A stretch of 64,000 nt of DNA from positions 172,025 through 236,024 of the forward strand of contig CAWFFV010000009.1 of NCBI GenBank assembly GCA_963814985.1. The letters are read 5' to 3'. The first letter of the stretch is position 1. Every line of letters starts with the position of its first letter. The DNA comes from CAWFFV01 sp963814985 (GTDB lineage Bacteria > Chloroflexota > Ktedonobacteria > Ktedonobacterales > Ktedonobacteraceae). Positions 55,042 through 63,563 of the stretch are shown piece by piece. The position numbers and the translations under genes were made by a program. The notes under the pieces are model-generated. The model did no database searches. It was not told the origin of the DNA and saw nothing but the letters and a program-made list of their open reading frames with translations.

Positions 55042-55215
55042 CATGAGTCATCCCGTAACTATTCGGCGTTCTCACCACCTGCGGTGGCTCGCCTTCGTTA
55101 TGCGGGTTGTGGAGGGTTTGCGCCGCAAACCCCGCCACCCGCATAAAACCTACGAGCGCCAGCGGCACTAGAGGATTGGAAAAGGGGACCTGAATAGTTA
55201 CCGGGATGACTCATG
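55042..55215. repeat. Family-1 palindromic repeat with long terminal inverted repeats
   Basis: The outer arms (55042-55064, starting CATGAGTCATCCC, and 55190-55215, its complement) are nearly perfect over about 24 bases. Inside lie CCACC-TGC-GGTGG and a stem of different sequence from the other copies (TTATGCGGG...GGGTTTGCG with CGCAAACCC...CCCGCATAA). The third hairpin is eroded (GCGCCAGCGGCAC). The remaining part of the 54709-55247 gap has only the protease C leader. Confidence 0.85.
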
Positions 55216-55247
55216 TTGAGTACATTACAGAAGTTTGTAACAATCAA

Positions 55248-56984
55248 CTAACTAGCCAGATCACGAGCAATATTCCACGCATCAGGAGTTCCGACACCAG
55301 TGGTAAGATCATAACCCATCCCTGCCGAATAAAACAGGTTATTGCCAGCGATGACATCATGATAAGCTGGAAACGTTTGTGTAGTACTGTAAAGGGTATA
55401 GATCTGCGTACTGGCACTGCCCAGTGCAGGAGCACCCAGTTCTTTCAGGTACTCATTGGTATCCAGCGCAATGCCTGCCCACAATGGTGCCGCTGCACTT
55501 GTGCCACCAATAGAGACCCATCCGGAGGTTGGACACTCAGACGCCGCTATTGTACAAAAGACAGAGTAGCCCGTAAGAGGATCAGCATCGGCCGAAACAT
55601 CTGGCACCATCCGATAGGGACTGATAATCCCGGTGCCGCTCTGATAGTCGGGTTGCGCAAAGAATGAACTGAAGCCGCCGCCACCACCAGATCCATGCGG
55701 ACTCGACTGGTTGTCGTCGGGGTTACCCCATACAGACTCACCTCCATAGGTACCATTAGCTGCCATCTGGAGATTTGTGCCACCAACGCCAACAACGTTG
55801 GGATCGTCCGCCGGCAAATCAACCGCCAGTTTGTTATCATCGCAGTCGAACGCGCCAGAGTCACCAGAGGCTGCAAAGAAGGCTTGACCTTGTGCAGCAC
55901 CTTCCGCAAAGACGTTGTCCAGTGCCTGTAGCTCCGCATTCCCAGAAGCGGATTCACATTGACCCCAACTGGTACTGGTCACTTTAGCAACATCGTCAGC
56001 GACTATTTGACTATAGGTATCGTTAACTCCCTGATCGCTATTAGGTCCAATGTAAATTTTCTGGGTTGCCCCTGGCGCAATAGCCGAAATTCCTTCCATA
56101 TCCAGCTCAACCTCGATAGCCCCTTCTCCTGGCGTATTGGTCGCACCATCCACTAACACATTTGAGTACTTAGGTACTCCAAGATCATAGTTCCTGAGGT
56201 ACGTATTCACATCAGAGGATTTGTAGCCATCCAACTCAAAGATGGCAACCGTCTGACCTGTACCATCGCCACCATTGCTGATCAACTGGTTGACATCATA
56301 GGCTGTTCGCAGTCCACCGGGCATGTAACCATTTCTGCGGCCTACATCAGACACGGCATTCTGCTTCGCCTGATGTAGACCTGATGGGTGATACCTGGCA
56401 ACGTTGTTCAGACCGCCAACGCTGAGAATCGTGCCTGCCAGCGACGCCGGAACGGAAGGCTCGTTCATCGGGAGCATACACGGTACGTGAGCCAAGAGCA
56501 TAATCAGCAATGCTCACATTAAAAGCACGCTGAGCATCTGCTACCGAACCAGAGGCGTCAATAAATAAGTGGTTGGGTGAGATGGATTCCACACGTAAGC
56601 CCTGGCTTCGTAAATAAGCAATAGTTGCATCGATCGTTGCCTGATCAGCCCCAAAATACTTGATGAACTCCTGGGGAGTAATATAACGATGGTACTCTGG
56701 TGATTTTGGGTTTTTCTGGTCAGCAAGAAGCTGATGAAGAGCACTACGGTTACGTAAATTGAGTGCGACAGAGAGTTGAAGGGTATTCTCGCTCGCTGTG
56801 GCATGCATAGGAGACTGATGTCTGAGAGCTGAGACAAGGTGTCCATGAAGATTGACCAACTTGATGTAGCGTGAATGATGGGTGTGCCATACAGAGACCG
56901 CGAAGCCGCCAGTAGAGCGATTATCAGGACAACAATTGTAAGAGCTGGATGAACGACCCTTTTTTCGTGTGTGGTACGTTTCAC
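55248..56984 (-). pseudogene. S53 (kumamolisin-type) protease D, frameshifted
   Basis: The fourth paralogue. The signal region (MKRTTHEKRVVHPALTIVVL) is in one frame from 56984, the pro-domain in a second (LHGHLVSALRHQS to GSRTVYAP), and the catalytic domain in a third from about 56470 to the stop at 55248. Indels therefore lie near 56885 and at the GGG/CCC near 56471 (one extra C). The catalytic residues (EVELDMEG, ASGDSG, GGTSAAAP) are still present in the last frame. It is the most divergent copy and its leader hairpin has a mismatch, consistent with decay. Confidence 0.8.
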
Positions 56985-57037
56985 TGGTATTCCTAAGAAG
57001 GAGGAATTGGCACAAAGTCACAGAGAACTCTTGGGAG

Positions 57038-57060
57038 CACGGAAACTCCTTCTTTCCATG
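57038..57060 (-). promoter_or_regulatory. Leader hairpin of protease D, one mismatch
   Basis: CACGGAAA (57038-57045) faces TTTCCATG (57053-57060): seven of eight pairs are kept with one C-A mismatch. It belongs to the leader family shared by the four protease genes. Confidence 0.5.
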
Positions 57061-57257
57061 CTGTGCGGAAATACTGTTTCAGGCGAGGAATCGAAATAAA
57101 TACTCTCTTCCATTGTTTCATAACGTTTCATTTTGTTTCTTTACATTTCCCTGTGACTATTTTCTCATCAAAGTGGCTCAGTGATTTTTTGTAACTATCA
57201 TTTTCCTTTTTCGACTGATCCAGGTAACGTCGAGAAGCCGAAACGAAACCCGAAGAG

Positions 57258-57284
57258 ATGGTACAGATTACTCTAATGTACCAT
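57258..57284. other. Hairpin in 57.0-57.4 kb intergenic region
   Basis: ATGGTACA and TGTACCAT form a perfect 8-bp stem with an 11-base loop, without a T run. It may be an operator or structure between divergent genes. Nothing else is recognisable between the protease D leader and 57430. Confidence 0.3.
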
Positions 57285-57430
57285 GCAATTATTCTTGCTT
57301 GCTTAATCTCATCGATGGTGATATGATTGAAAAACTGTTCTAACTTATGTTTCACCCTATAGAGAAAACGCTTCTCCCGCAGATATTAAGTTACTTGTTC
57401 CAAAGAAAGTTTTCTCTTCAAGGAGGATAA

Positions 57431-58014
57431 ATGCAGACTTCTACTCTTCTCACACCTAAGGATGCAAGACAGATTGCTTTGCGCCAGGGTTTCTGTGTGG
57501 AACATTTGATGGTTGTTTAACACTTCTGGGTACTGCATGCCGCAATTTTATACCAGTGTCAGTATTCTCATTTAACTTTATCTATACCCTGGCATTCATC
57601 GCGTTCTTTGTTGCCGGATGGCGAACAACGAAAAGAACCAGCAGAATTGATATGGGAGCAATTGCAGGTTTCTGGGCAGGCGTGGCTGTGGCGATTTTAG
57701 GACTGGTTTATCTCTTTGTGATTTTCTTAGGGGAGTACCAGAGCAGGGAGATAGGTCTCTCCTCAATCGTGAACTCTACATTTATCACTATCCCAGATGC
57801 TCTGCTGGCACTGCTGTTTGGCTCGGCGATTGGAACGCTTGGTGGTTTTGTTGGCAAAACTTATGCCGAAAATTCGGTGCCACAGCCGGCTGCGTCTGCT
57901 CAACCTGCTGCATCAATTCAGGCATCTCCATCAACAGCACAATCTGCTCAGCCCTCGCCATCAGTGACACAGCCCGCCACTCAGCCCCCTTCACCACAGC
58001 AAAATCAACCATAG
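57431..58014 (+). pseudogene. Small membrane protein with Pro/Gln/Ala-rich tail, frameshifted start
   Basis: A perfect AAGGAGG lies 4 bases before ATG 57431, but that frame stops at 57520. Adding one G near 57503 joins MQTSTLLTPKDARQIALRQG to GTFDGCLTLLGTACRN and the long frame that runs to 58014. The joined protein has about 190 residues with three to four hydrophobic helices and a low-complexity tail (PQPAASAQPAASIQ). A shorter 152-residue version from GTG 57556 lacks a ribosome site. The family is not recognised. Confidence 0.55.
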
Positions 58015-58104
58015 TGGGGCCGCGCGTCTGGTATAGTTAACAGACGCGTCTGGGAAGACCAACAATCGGAAATTGAATCTGTTGGTAGGATGATTGTACT
58101 CTTT

Positions 58105-58950
58105 TTAGATCATTGGCAAATCCCGCCTGTTAAACACCACCAACCCAGTGATCCCACACACCAGGCCGACAGCCACCAGAACCCAGGGATACCACCAGAT
58201 CAGGTGATGGTTGATCAGTGGGTCAATGGCCGGGGCGTAATAGAACGGGCTGATCTTGAGCACCCATTGGAACTGGTTGGAGAGGCCGCCAAAGGTGTTG
58301 ATCAGATAACCCAGCACAACGATGCCTACCGCTGTTCCCCCGGCGGCCCGACTGGCATTGATGAAGGAGCCGCAGAGCATGCCCAGACCCGCCGCGAAGA
58401 AGAGGAAGGTCCATTGAACGAGCAGGGTGAGCCACATCCACGGCCAGTCGACCCCAGGATTGCTGACGATAAACGTGTCAATCCAGACCCCTAAGGCAAG
58501 CACCAGACTGATGATCACCGTGCCAATCAGCACGGCAAACCAGCTTTCCAGGTAGTAACGCGTGCGGCTGATCGGGCGAGAGAGCACCAGGTCGAGCGTG
58601 CCATCCTCGATGGTAACAGGCAGAACCGCGCCTCCTATCCAGGCCACGAAGCCACCAAAGAGCAGGCCATAGATGGAACTGAAAACCTCAACGGCCAGGA
58701 GTGCTGAGAAGCTAAAGAGTTTGGTCAGGTGCCCACCGAGTATGGCCGAGAAGACACCTGAGTTCATAATGGCCTGAAAGTTGGTTTGGGCCATCACCGG
58801 GTAGATCGGAGCCAGAATGAGTAGGATCAAAAGTCCATAAAAACAGGCTATGCCGAGTGGCGTGCTGCTGTTGGTGATCGCCTGTGTGGTCACACTCAGG
58901 CCCTGCACGCGTTTCTTCGCGACTGGAACGCTTTTAGCTGTTGTCGCCAT
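58105..58950 (-). CDS. ABC-2-type transporter permease
   Basis: A 281-residue permease with six hydrophobic segments and a large first loop, ABC-2 type. ATG 58950 is chosen because AAGGAG lies 8 bases upstream; the frame opens at 58974. It begins shortly after the ATPase gene (58981-59895) on the same strand and forms a simple exporter with it. The segment LDLVLSRPISRTRYYLESW is typical of the ABC-2 cytoplasmic loop. The substrate could be a drug, lipid or peptide. Confidence 0.88.
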   Translation of the reverse strand: MATTAKSVPVAKKRVQGLSVTTQAITNSSTPLGIACFYGLLILLILAPIYPVMAQTNFQAIMNSGVFSAILGGHLTKLFSFSALLAVEVFSSIYGLLFGGFVAWIGGAVLPVTIEDGTLDLVLSRPISRTRYYLESWFAVLIGTVIISLVLALGVWIDTFIVSNPGVDWPWMWLTLLVQWTFLFFAAGLGMLCGSFINASRAAGGTAVGIVVLGYLINTFGGLSNQFQWVLKISPFYYAPAIDPLINHHLIWWYPWVLVAVGLVCGITGLVVFNRRDLPMI

Positions 58951-58980
58951 GTTCATATCTCCTTGTTGAGCCACGGCACA

Positions 58981-59895
58981 TTATGCCACCGGAGCAGCCT
59001 TTTCCGGCTCTTCATAAAACTTCAAGAATACCTCTTCCAGCGGCGCTTCCTGGGAAGTCAGGCGGATTACTTCGTGCTGGCCGAGCGCCTTAATCAACAG
59101 GTCCATGCTGCCGCTGACGTTAAAATGATAGATGCCATTGGTTTTTGTCAGCGCACTCACGCCAGGAATGCGCTCCAACTCTTGTTCCGCTACCGCGTCG
59201 CCGAACTCGACTATTACATGCTGGCCCGCCTTCTCACGCAGGGCTTCCACCTCTTCGAGAGTCACTATCTCTCCGTTACGGATCACCGCCACGCGCTGGC
59301 AGACTTTCTCTACGTCGCTCATGATGTGCGAACTCATGAAGATAGTTTTGCCACGAGCCTGCTCTTCCAGCAGGAACTCGTTAAAGACCTTTTGCAGAAG
59401 CGGATCGAGGCCGGAGGTCGGCTCGTCCAGGATCAGCACATCTGGATCGCACATAAAGGCCAGCACAACGCCAATTTTCTGCCTCATGCCTTTGGAGTAT
59501 CCCTTCAATGGGCGCTTCATCTCTACGTCGAAGCGTTCGATCAGATGGTTCAGCAGCACCGGCTCACGTCCTTGCAGGTTCGCGAAGTAGTTAATGACCT
59601 GTTTGCCCGTCATGCGCCCCGGCAGGCGCACATCGCCGGGCAGGTAGCCGATGTGCTGGTGCAGCGCATGAGTATCGTTCTGTGCATCCAGACCCAGTAC
59701 CCGGATTGCGCCTGAACTGGGACGGATTACGTCGAGCATGCAGCGAATGGTCGTGGTTTTGCCCGCGCCGTTGGGTCCCAGGAAACCAAAGATTTCCCCG
59801 CGCTCAATGCTCATCGAGATGCCGCGTACGGCCTGCACGTGGCCATATGATTTCGCCAGGTTCTCAATTACAATTGCAGGCTCTTGGGTTGTCAT
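58981..59895 (-). CDS. ABC transporter ATP-binding protein
   Basis: A 304-residue exporter-type ATPase: Walker A GPNGAGKTT (40-48), signature YSKGMRQKIG, Walker B VLILDEPTSGLD and the switch His in MSSHIMSDVEKV. The C-terminal 80 residues are the accessory domain common in the CcmA/drug-exporter (DRA) subfamily. It pairs with the downstream permease and lies 76 bases after a TetR regulator, which probably controls the operon. GC content here is slightly higher than in the protease region. Confidence 0.93.
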   Translation of the reverse strand: MTTQEPAIVIENLAKSYGHVQAVRGISMSIERGEIFGFLGPNGAGKTTTIRCMLDVIRPSSGAIRVLGLDAQNDTHALHQHIGYLPGDVRLPGRMTGKQVINYFANLQGREPVLLNHLIERFDVEMKRPLKGYSKGMRQKIGVVLAFMCDPDVLILDEPTSGLDPLLQKVFNEFLLEEQARGKTIFMSSHIMSDVEKVCQRVAVIRNGEIVTLEEVEALREKAGQHVIVEFGDAVAEQELERIPGVSALTKTNGIYHFNVSGSMDLLIKALGQHEVIRLTSQEAPLEEVFLKFYEEPEKAAPVA

Positions 59896-59971
59896 ATCTT
59901 TTTTCTTTCGCTATTTTCTCTGAACACGAAAAAGTCGATGTAGCCCCTACATGAGGGTCTCTGCTGTCGAA

Positions 59972-60664
59972 TCACGCTAAGATGGCCTGCCAGTGCGAGA
60001 GATCTTCGCTCCAGGACTGCCGCAAGCAACCCGGCTTCATGCCCAGTACACGCTCCAGCGCGTCAGCCGTCGCCTCGCCAATCTGAACCATCCGAGAGAA
60101 GTCAAAGTGCTTGCCTTCCTCTACAAAGAGGAGTTCGACGATAGCATATCCCAGATCTTCAAGCAGGGAGATGATCATTCTCGCTGCCTGGTCAGGATAG
60201 GGAGTGGTGAAAACGCCTTCGGCGACTCCCTGCTGAATGATCTGCGAGAGCCAGGGAGTGAGTCGTTTGATACGAGCAAGGTAGAGTTTCTGGCGAAAGA
60301 GGGCGTTCTCATCAGCATACCAGACGCGCATAAATGCGAACAGCAGGTCCTTGTTGGCTCTTTTGTGTTGATCGAGCACGGCAAAGAAGCGCAGCAGTTT
60401 GTCCTGGGCAGGCATCTCGCGATCAGAGACGATAGGAAGCACAAGTTGTTCGGCTTGCTCTCCGATGCGTTCAACCAGTCCCATCAGCAAAGCCTGCTTG
60501 GACTCAAAGTAGTGATAGAACGCTCCTCTGGAAATCTGGAGGCCCTCCAGGATGTCCTGGGTCGTCATCTGCTCATAGCCTTTGGTCGCAATGTATCCCA
60601 TCGCCACATCCAGGATGGCATTGCGCTTCTCGGCATATTCCTGTGCGTTGACACTTCGTGTCAC
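59972..60664 (-). CDS. TetR/AcrR-family transcriptional regulator
   Basis: A 230-residue repressor with an N-terminal HTH (AILDVAMGYIATKGYEQMTT, then LEGLQISRGAFYHYFESKQAL) and a helical ligand domain. GTG 60664 has AAGGAG 6 bases upstream; the open frame to 60754 would include the promoter. It is the first gene of a likely operon with the ABC ATPase and permease and probably responds to a transported compound. A palindrome at the promoter is a candidate operator for autoregulation. Confidence 0.9.
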   Translation of the reverse strand: MTRSVNAQEYAEKRNAILDVAMGYIATKGYEQMTTQDILEGLQISRGAFYHYFESKQALLMGLVERIGEQAEQLVLPIVSDREMPAQDKLLRFFAVLDQHKRANKDLLFAFMRVWYADENALFRQKLYLARIKRLTPWLSQIIQQGVAEGVFTTPYPDQAARMIISLLEDLGYAIVELLFVEEGKHFDFSRMVQIGEATADALERVLGMKPGCLRQSWSEDLSHWQAILA

Positions 60665-60698
60665 TATTCTCTCCTTTCTTAGACCGACAAACGGTTTA

Positions 60699-60739
60699 TC
60701 TCTAGAGAGAATGATAGCTGACAGGTGAGCCGTTGTCAA
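60699..60739 (-). promoter_or_regulatory. Promoter and candidate operator of TetR-ABC operon
   Basis: On the minus strand TTGACA (60739-60734) and TATCAT (60716-60711) have an ideal 17-bp spacer. A palindrome TCTCTAGAGA (60699-60708) lies at the expected transcription start. A GACAAACGG/CCGTTGTC inverted pair flanks the region. The remaining 60740-60990 sequence upstream of the aldehyde dehydrogenase shows no gene and no confident promoter. Confidence 0.7.
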
Positions 60740-60990
60740 GAAGAAAGTGAGCATGGAGAGGGCCCTGTGAGGAGAGTGTGATATTGCCTGGCCCCTTTAC
60801 TACAGTATTCTCACAGCCTGGAAGAAGAGGATCACACAACTATCACACTTTGGGGAAACTTCTCGTGGTAAATGCCATCTAGAATACTGCCTCCTTCGGA
60901 CGATTCACGGCAGTAATGATAGAATATAAGCACAGTTGAAAGCCTATAAGGTCGCCAATCTACACGATGACGTGTTCAAGGAGCAATTTC

Positions 60991-62568
60991 ATGGCAACAG
61001 TCTTTGAAAGCACTACATCACGTGCTCAAACGGCATTTAGAAACGAAGCCTTTACAGATTTTACAAAAGAAGAGCATAAACGTGCCCAGATTGAGGCACT
61101 CGAACAGGTCAAGAGTGAACTGGGACGCAGCTACCCGCTGATCATTGGAGGCAAGAAGCTGACTGGCGGGGATACTTTCGCTTCTATCAATCCTTCCCAG
61201 CCTGATCAGGTTATCGGTTATTTTCAACGTGCGACTGTAGAGCAGGCAAATGAAGCGGTCCAGGTCGCTGCAACCATATTTGAGACATGGAAACACACTC
61301 CGGCAGAAGAGCGTGCAAGCTATCTTTTTGCAGCAGCCGATGTCATGCGTCAACGTCGCTTCATTATTAATGCCTGGATGATCTATGAAGTTGGCAAGAG
61401 TTGGGTCGAGGCCGATGTTGATACCGCTGAGACCATCGACTTTCTGGAATTCTACGCCCGCGAGGCGATACGTCTGGCTGGCAAACAACCCATCATTCCT
61501 TTTGAAGGCGAGGATAACCAGCTCACCTACATCCCACTAGGCGTTGGTGCGGTCATCCCTCCCTGGAACTTCCCTTCTGCCATTATGGCTGGTATGACCT
61601 GTGCTGCTTTTGTAGCAGGAAACACCGTCGTTCTCAAGCCTGCAAGTACATCACCTGCCGTCGCTGCACAGTTCATGCACATTCTGGAAGAGGTAGGACT
61701 CCCTCCAGGAGTGGTTAACTTTCTTACGGGGTCTGGCTCGGTGATCGGCGATGCTCTGGTTGATCATCCACAGATACGTTTTGTCGCCTTTACAGGTTCA
61801 CGCGATGTTGGTCTGCGCATTTATGAACGGGCCGCAAAGCTGCAAAAGGGACAACGCTGGCTGAAACGCTCAGTCCTGGAAATGGGTGGCAAAGATGCTG
61901 TGGTTGTAGATGAAACCGCAGATCTGGAAGCTGCCGCAACAGGCATCGTCGCCTCTGCATTTGGCTTCCAGGGACAGAAATGTTCCGCAGGCTCACGCGC
62001 AATTATCGTTGAGCGGGTCTATGATCAGGTTTTACAGAAGGTAATTGCAAAGACAAAACAGTTAACAGTCGGCGATGTTACTCAACCAGGCATCTTTATG
62101 GGACCTGTTATTGATGAGAGCGCCATGCAAAAGATTGTTGAGTATATCGAAATTGGTAAGAGCGAGGGACACCTGGTGATCGGAGGCGGACATCATGGCC
62201 CAGGCTACTTCATTGAGCCAACGATTATCGCTGACGTAGACTCCCATGCACGCATTGCTCAAGAGGAAATTTTTGGGCCTGTGCTGTCTGTTATCAAGGC
62301 AAAGGATTTTGATGATGCCCTGCATATCGCCAATGACACTGAGTACGGTCTGACTGGTGCACTCTATTCACATGATCCGCAACGTATTGAACGAACGAAA
62401 AAAGAGTATCACGTCGGCAACCTGTACTTTAATCGCAAGTGTACCGGTGCACTGGTTGGCGTACATCCCTTTGGAGGTTTCAATATGTCTGGAACTGACT
62501 CAAAGGCTGGAGGGAGAGATTATCTCCTGTTGTTCACTCAAGCAAAAACTATCTCTACGAAAAAGTAA
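60991..62568 (+). CDS. pruA: L-glutamate gamma-semialdehyde (P5C) dehydrogenase
   Basis: An NAD+-dependent aldehyde dehydrogenase of 525 residues that oxidises P5C/glutamate semialdehyde to glutamate in proline degradation. It shows PPWNFPSAI, the Glu loop LEMGGKDAVVV, the catalytic Cys in GQKCSAGSR and the C-terminal HPFGGFNMSGTDSKAGG, the last typical of the RocA/PruA type. ATG 60991 has AAGGAG 7 bases upstream. No proline dehydrogenase gene is in the window. A hydrolase gene follows after 10 bases, probably in the same operon. Confidence 0.88.
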   Translation: MATVFESTTSRAQTAFRNEAFTDFTKEEHKRAQIEALEQVKSELGRSYPLIIGGKKLTGGDTFASINPSQPDQVIGYFQRATVEQANEAVQVAATIFETWKHTPAEERASYLFAAADVMRQRRFIINAWMIYEVGKSWVEADVDTAETIDFLEFYAREAIRLAGKQPIIPFEGEDNQLTYIPLGVGAVIPPWNFPSAIMAGMTCAAFVAGNTVVLKPASTSPAVAAQFMHILEEVGLPPGVVNFLTGSGSVIGDALVDHPQIRFVAFTGSRDVGLRIYERAAKLQKGQRWLKRSVLEMGGKDAVVVDETADLEAAATGIVASAFGFQGQKCSAGSRAIIVERVYDQVLQKVIAKTKQLTVGDVTQPGIFMGPVIDESAMQKIVEYIEIGKSEGHLVIGGGHHGPGYFIEPTIIADVDSHARIAQEEIFGPVLSVIKAKDFDDALHIANDTEYGLTGALYSHDPQRIERTKKEYHVGNLYFNRKCTGALVGVHPFGGFNMSGTDSKAGGRDYLLLFTQAKTISTKK

Positions 62569-62578
62569 GGAGCATTCC

Positions 62579-63514
62579 TTGACAGATGTTATTCAACTGA
62601 GTCCTGGCACATGGCAGATTTCTCTGCCATTCCAGGGGGAACATACAATTATAGGTTCCTATCTACTGGCTGGCAGCAATGAAATAGCGCTGATTGACCC
62701 GGGTCCTGGCAGCACAATTGAAGCATTACTTGCCGGCATCCGCGAAGCAGGTTTTGATCCCAGGGAGGTCACACACCTGCTTGTGACCCATGTCCATCTG
62801 GATCATGCAGGGGCTGTTGGTTCCTTGCTCCATCATATGCCAAAGGCCAGGGTGTACGCACATAGCAAAGGCGCACCACACCTGCTGGATACCACAAAGG
62901 TTGTCGCAAGCGCAACTCGCATCTTCGGAGAACGTATGCGCGAGCTTTGGGGAGAGATTGAATCGGTCCCCCAGGATCGTCTCCAGACCATAGATGGGAA
63001 TACTATTCTCAATGTGGCCGATCGCCGTCTGGAGGTGCATTATACTCCAGGGCATGCAATCCATCATGTCATCTTCTTTGATGTTCATACGGGAAACCTG
63101 TTTGCTGGAGATGTAGCCGGGGTACGCTTGCCAGGCGTCGATTATGTGCGACCGCCAACGCCTCCACCGGATCTGGATATAGAGACATGGTCAGAAAGTA
63201 TCGACAAAATCAAACGGCTGAGACCTGACGTACTCTATTTGGCACACTTTGGCCCAACGAAAAACCCCGCCTACCATCTTGAGCGATTGCGTAAGAAACT
63301 TTATTCTTTGGGAGATGTTGTGTTGAATGCTATGCGCTCCGGGAAGGACGAAGCAGAGATTATTACTATGCTCAGAGCGTCTACTGAGCTTGAGTTACAA
63401 CGTATCACACCTGATCCACACAGCCTGAACCGCTACGAAATCGCTACAAGCAGCCAGATGACGGTCCAGGGCTATATGCACTACTGGCGTAAAAAATATC
63501 CCGCCGGTCTATAA
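62579..63514 (+). CDS. Metallo-beta-lactamase-fold hydrolase
   Basis: A 311-residue MBL-superfamily hydrolase. Metal ligands are His71, His73, Asp75 and His76 (THVHLDHAG), the His in YTPGHAIHH, Asp in FAGDVAG and a late His in YLAHFGP. TTG 62579 is the preferred start: AAGGAG lies 6 bases upstream and it avoids a long overlap with pruA that the open frame from 62357 would need. Members hydrolyse thioesters or related bonds (glyoxalase II-like); the substrate is unknown. It is probably cotranscribed with pruA. Confidence 0.85.
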   Translation: MTDVIQLSPGTWQISLPFQGEHTIIGSYLLAGSNEIALIDPGPGSTIEALLAGIREAGFDPREVTHLLVTHVHLDHAGAVGSLLHHMPKARVYAHSKGAPHLLDTTKVVASATRIFGERMRELWGEIESVPQDRLQTIDGNTILNVADRRLEVHYTPGHAIHHVIFFDVHTGNLFAGDVAGVRLPGVDYVRPPTPPPDLDIETWSESIDKIKRLRPDVLYLAHFGPTKNPAYHLERLRKKLYSLGDVVLNAMRSGKDEAEIITMLRASTELELQRITPDPHSLNRYEIATSSQMTVQGYMHYWRKKYPAGL

Positions 63515-63563
63515 GAGCAAGCCGTAAGTGTTGTCCTCAAAGTAGCACCAGGAGGAAGAAAGA

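Noticed and set aside
57556..58014. Stand-alone 152-residue gene from GTG 57556
   Set aside because: No ribosome-binding site; a perfect AAGGAGG and an in-family N-terminus lie upstream at 57431 once one base is restored.
58090..59715. Long plus-strand ORFs opposite the ABC transporter genes
   Set aside because: They are antisense shadows; the minus-strand frames carry clear ABC motifs, and the plus-strand peptides have none.
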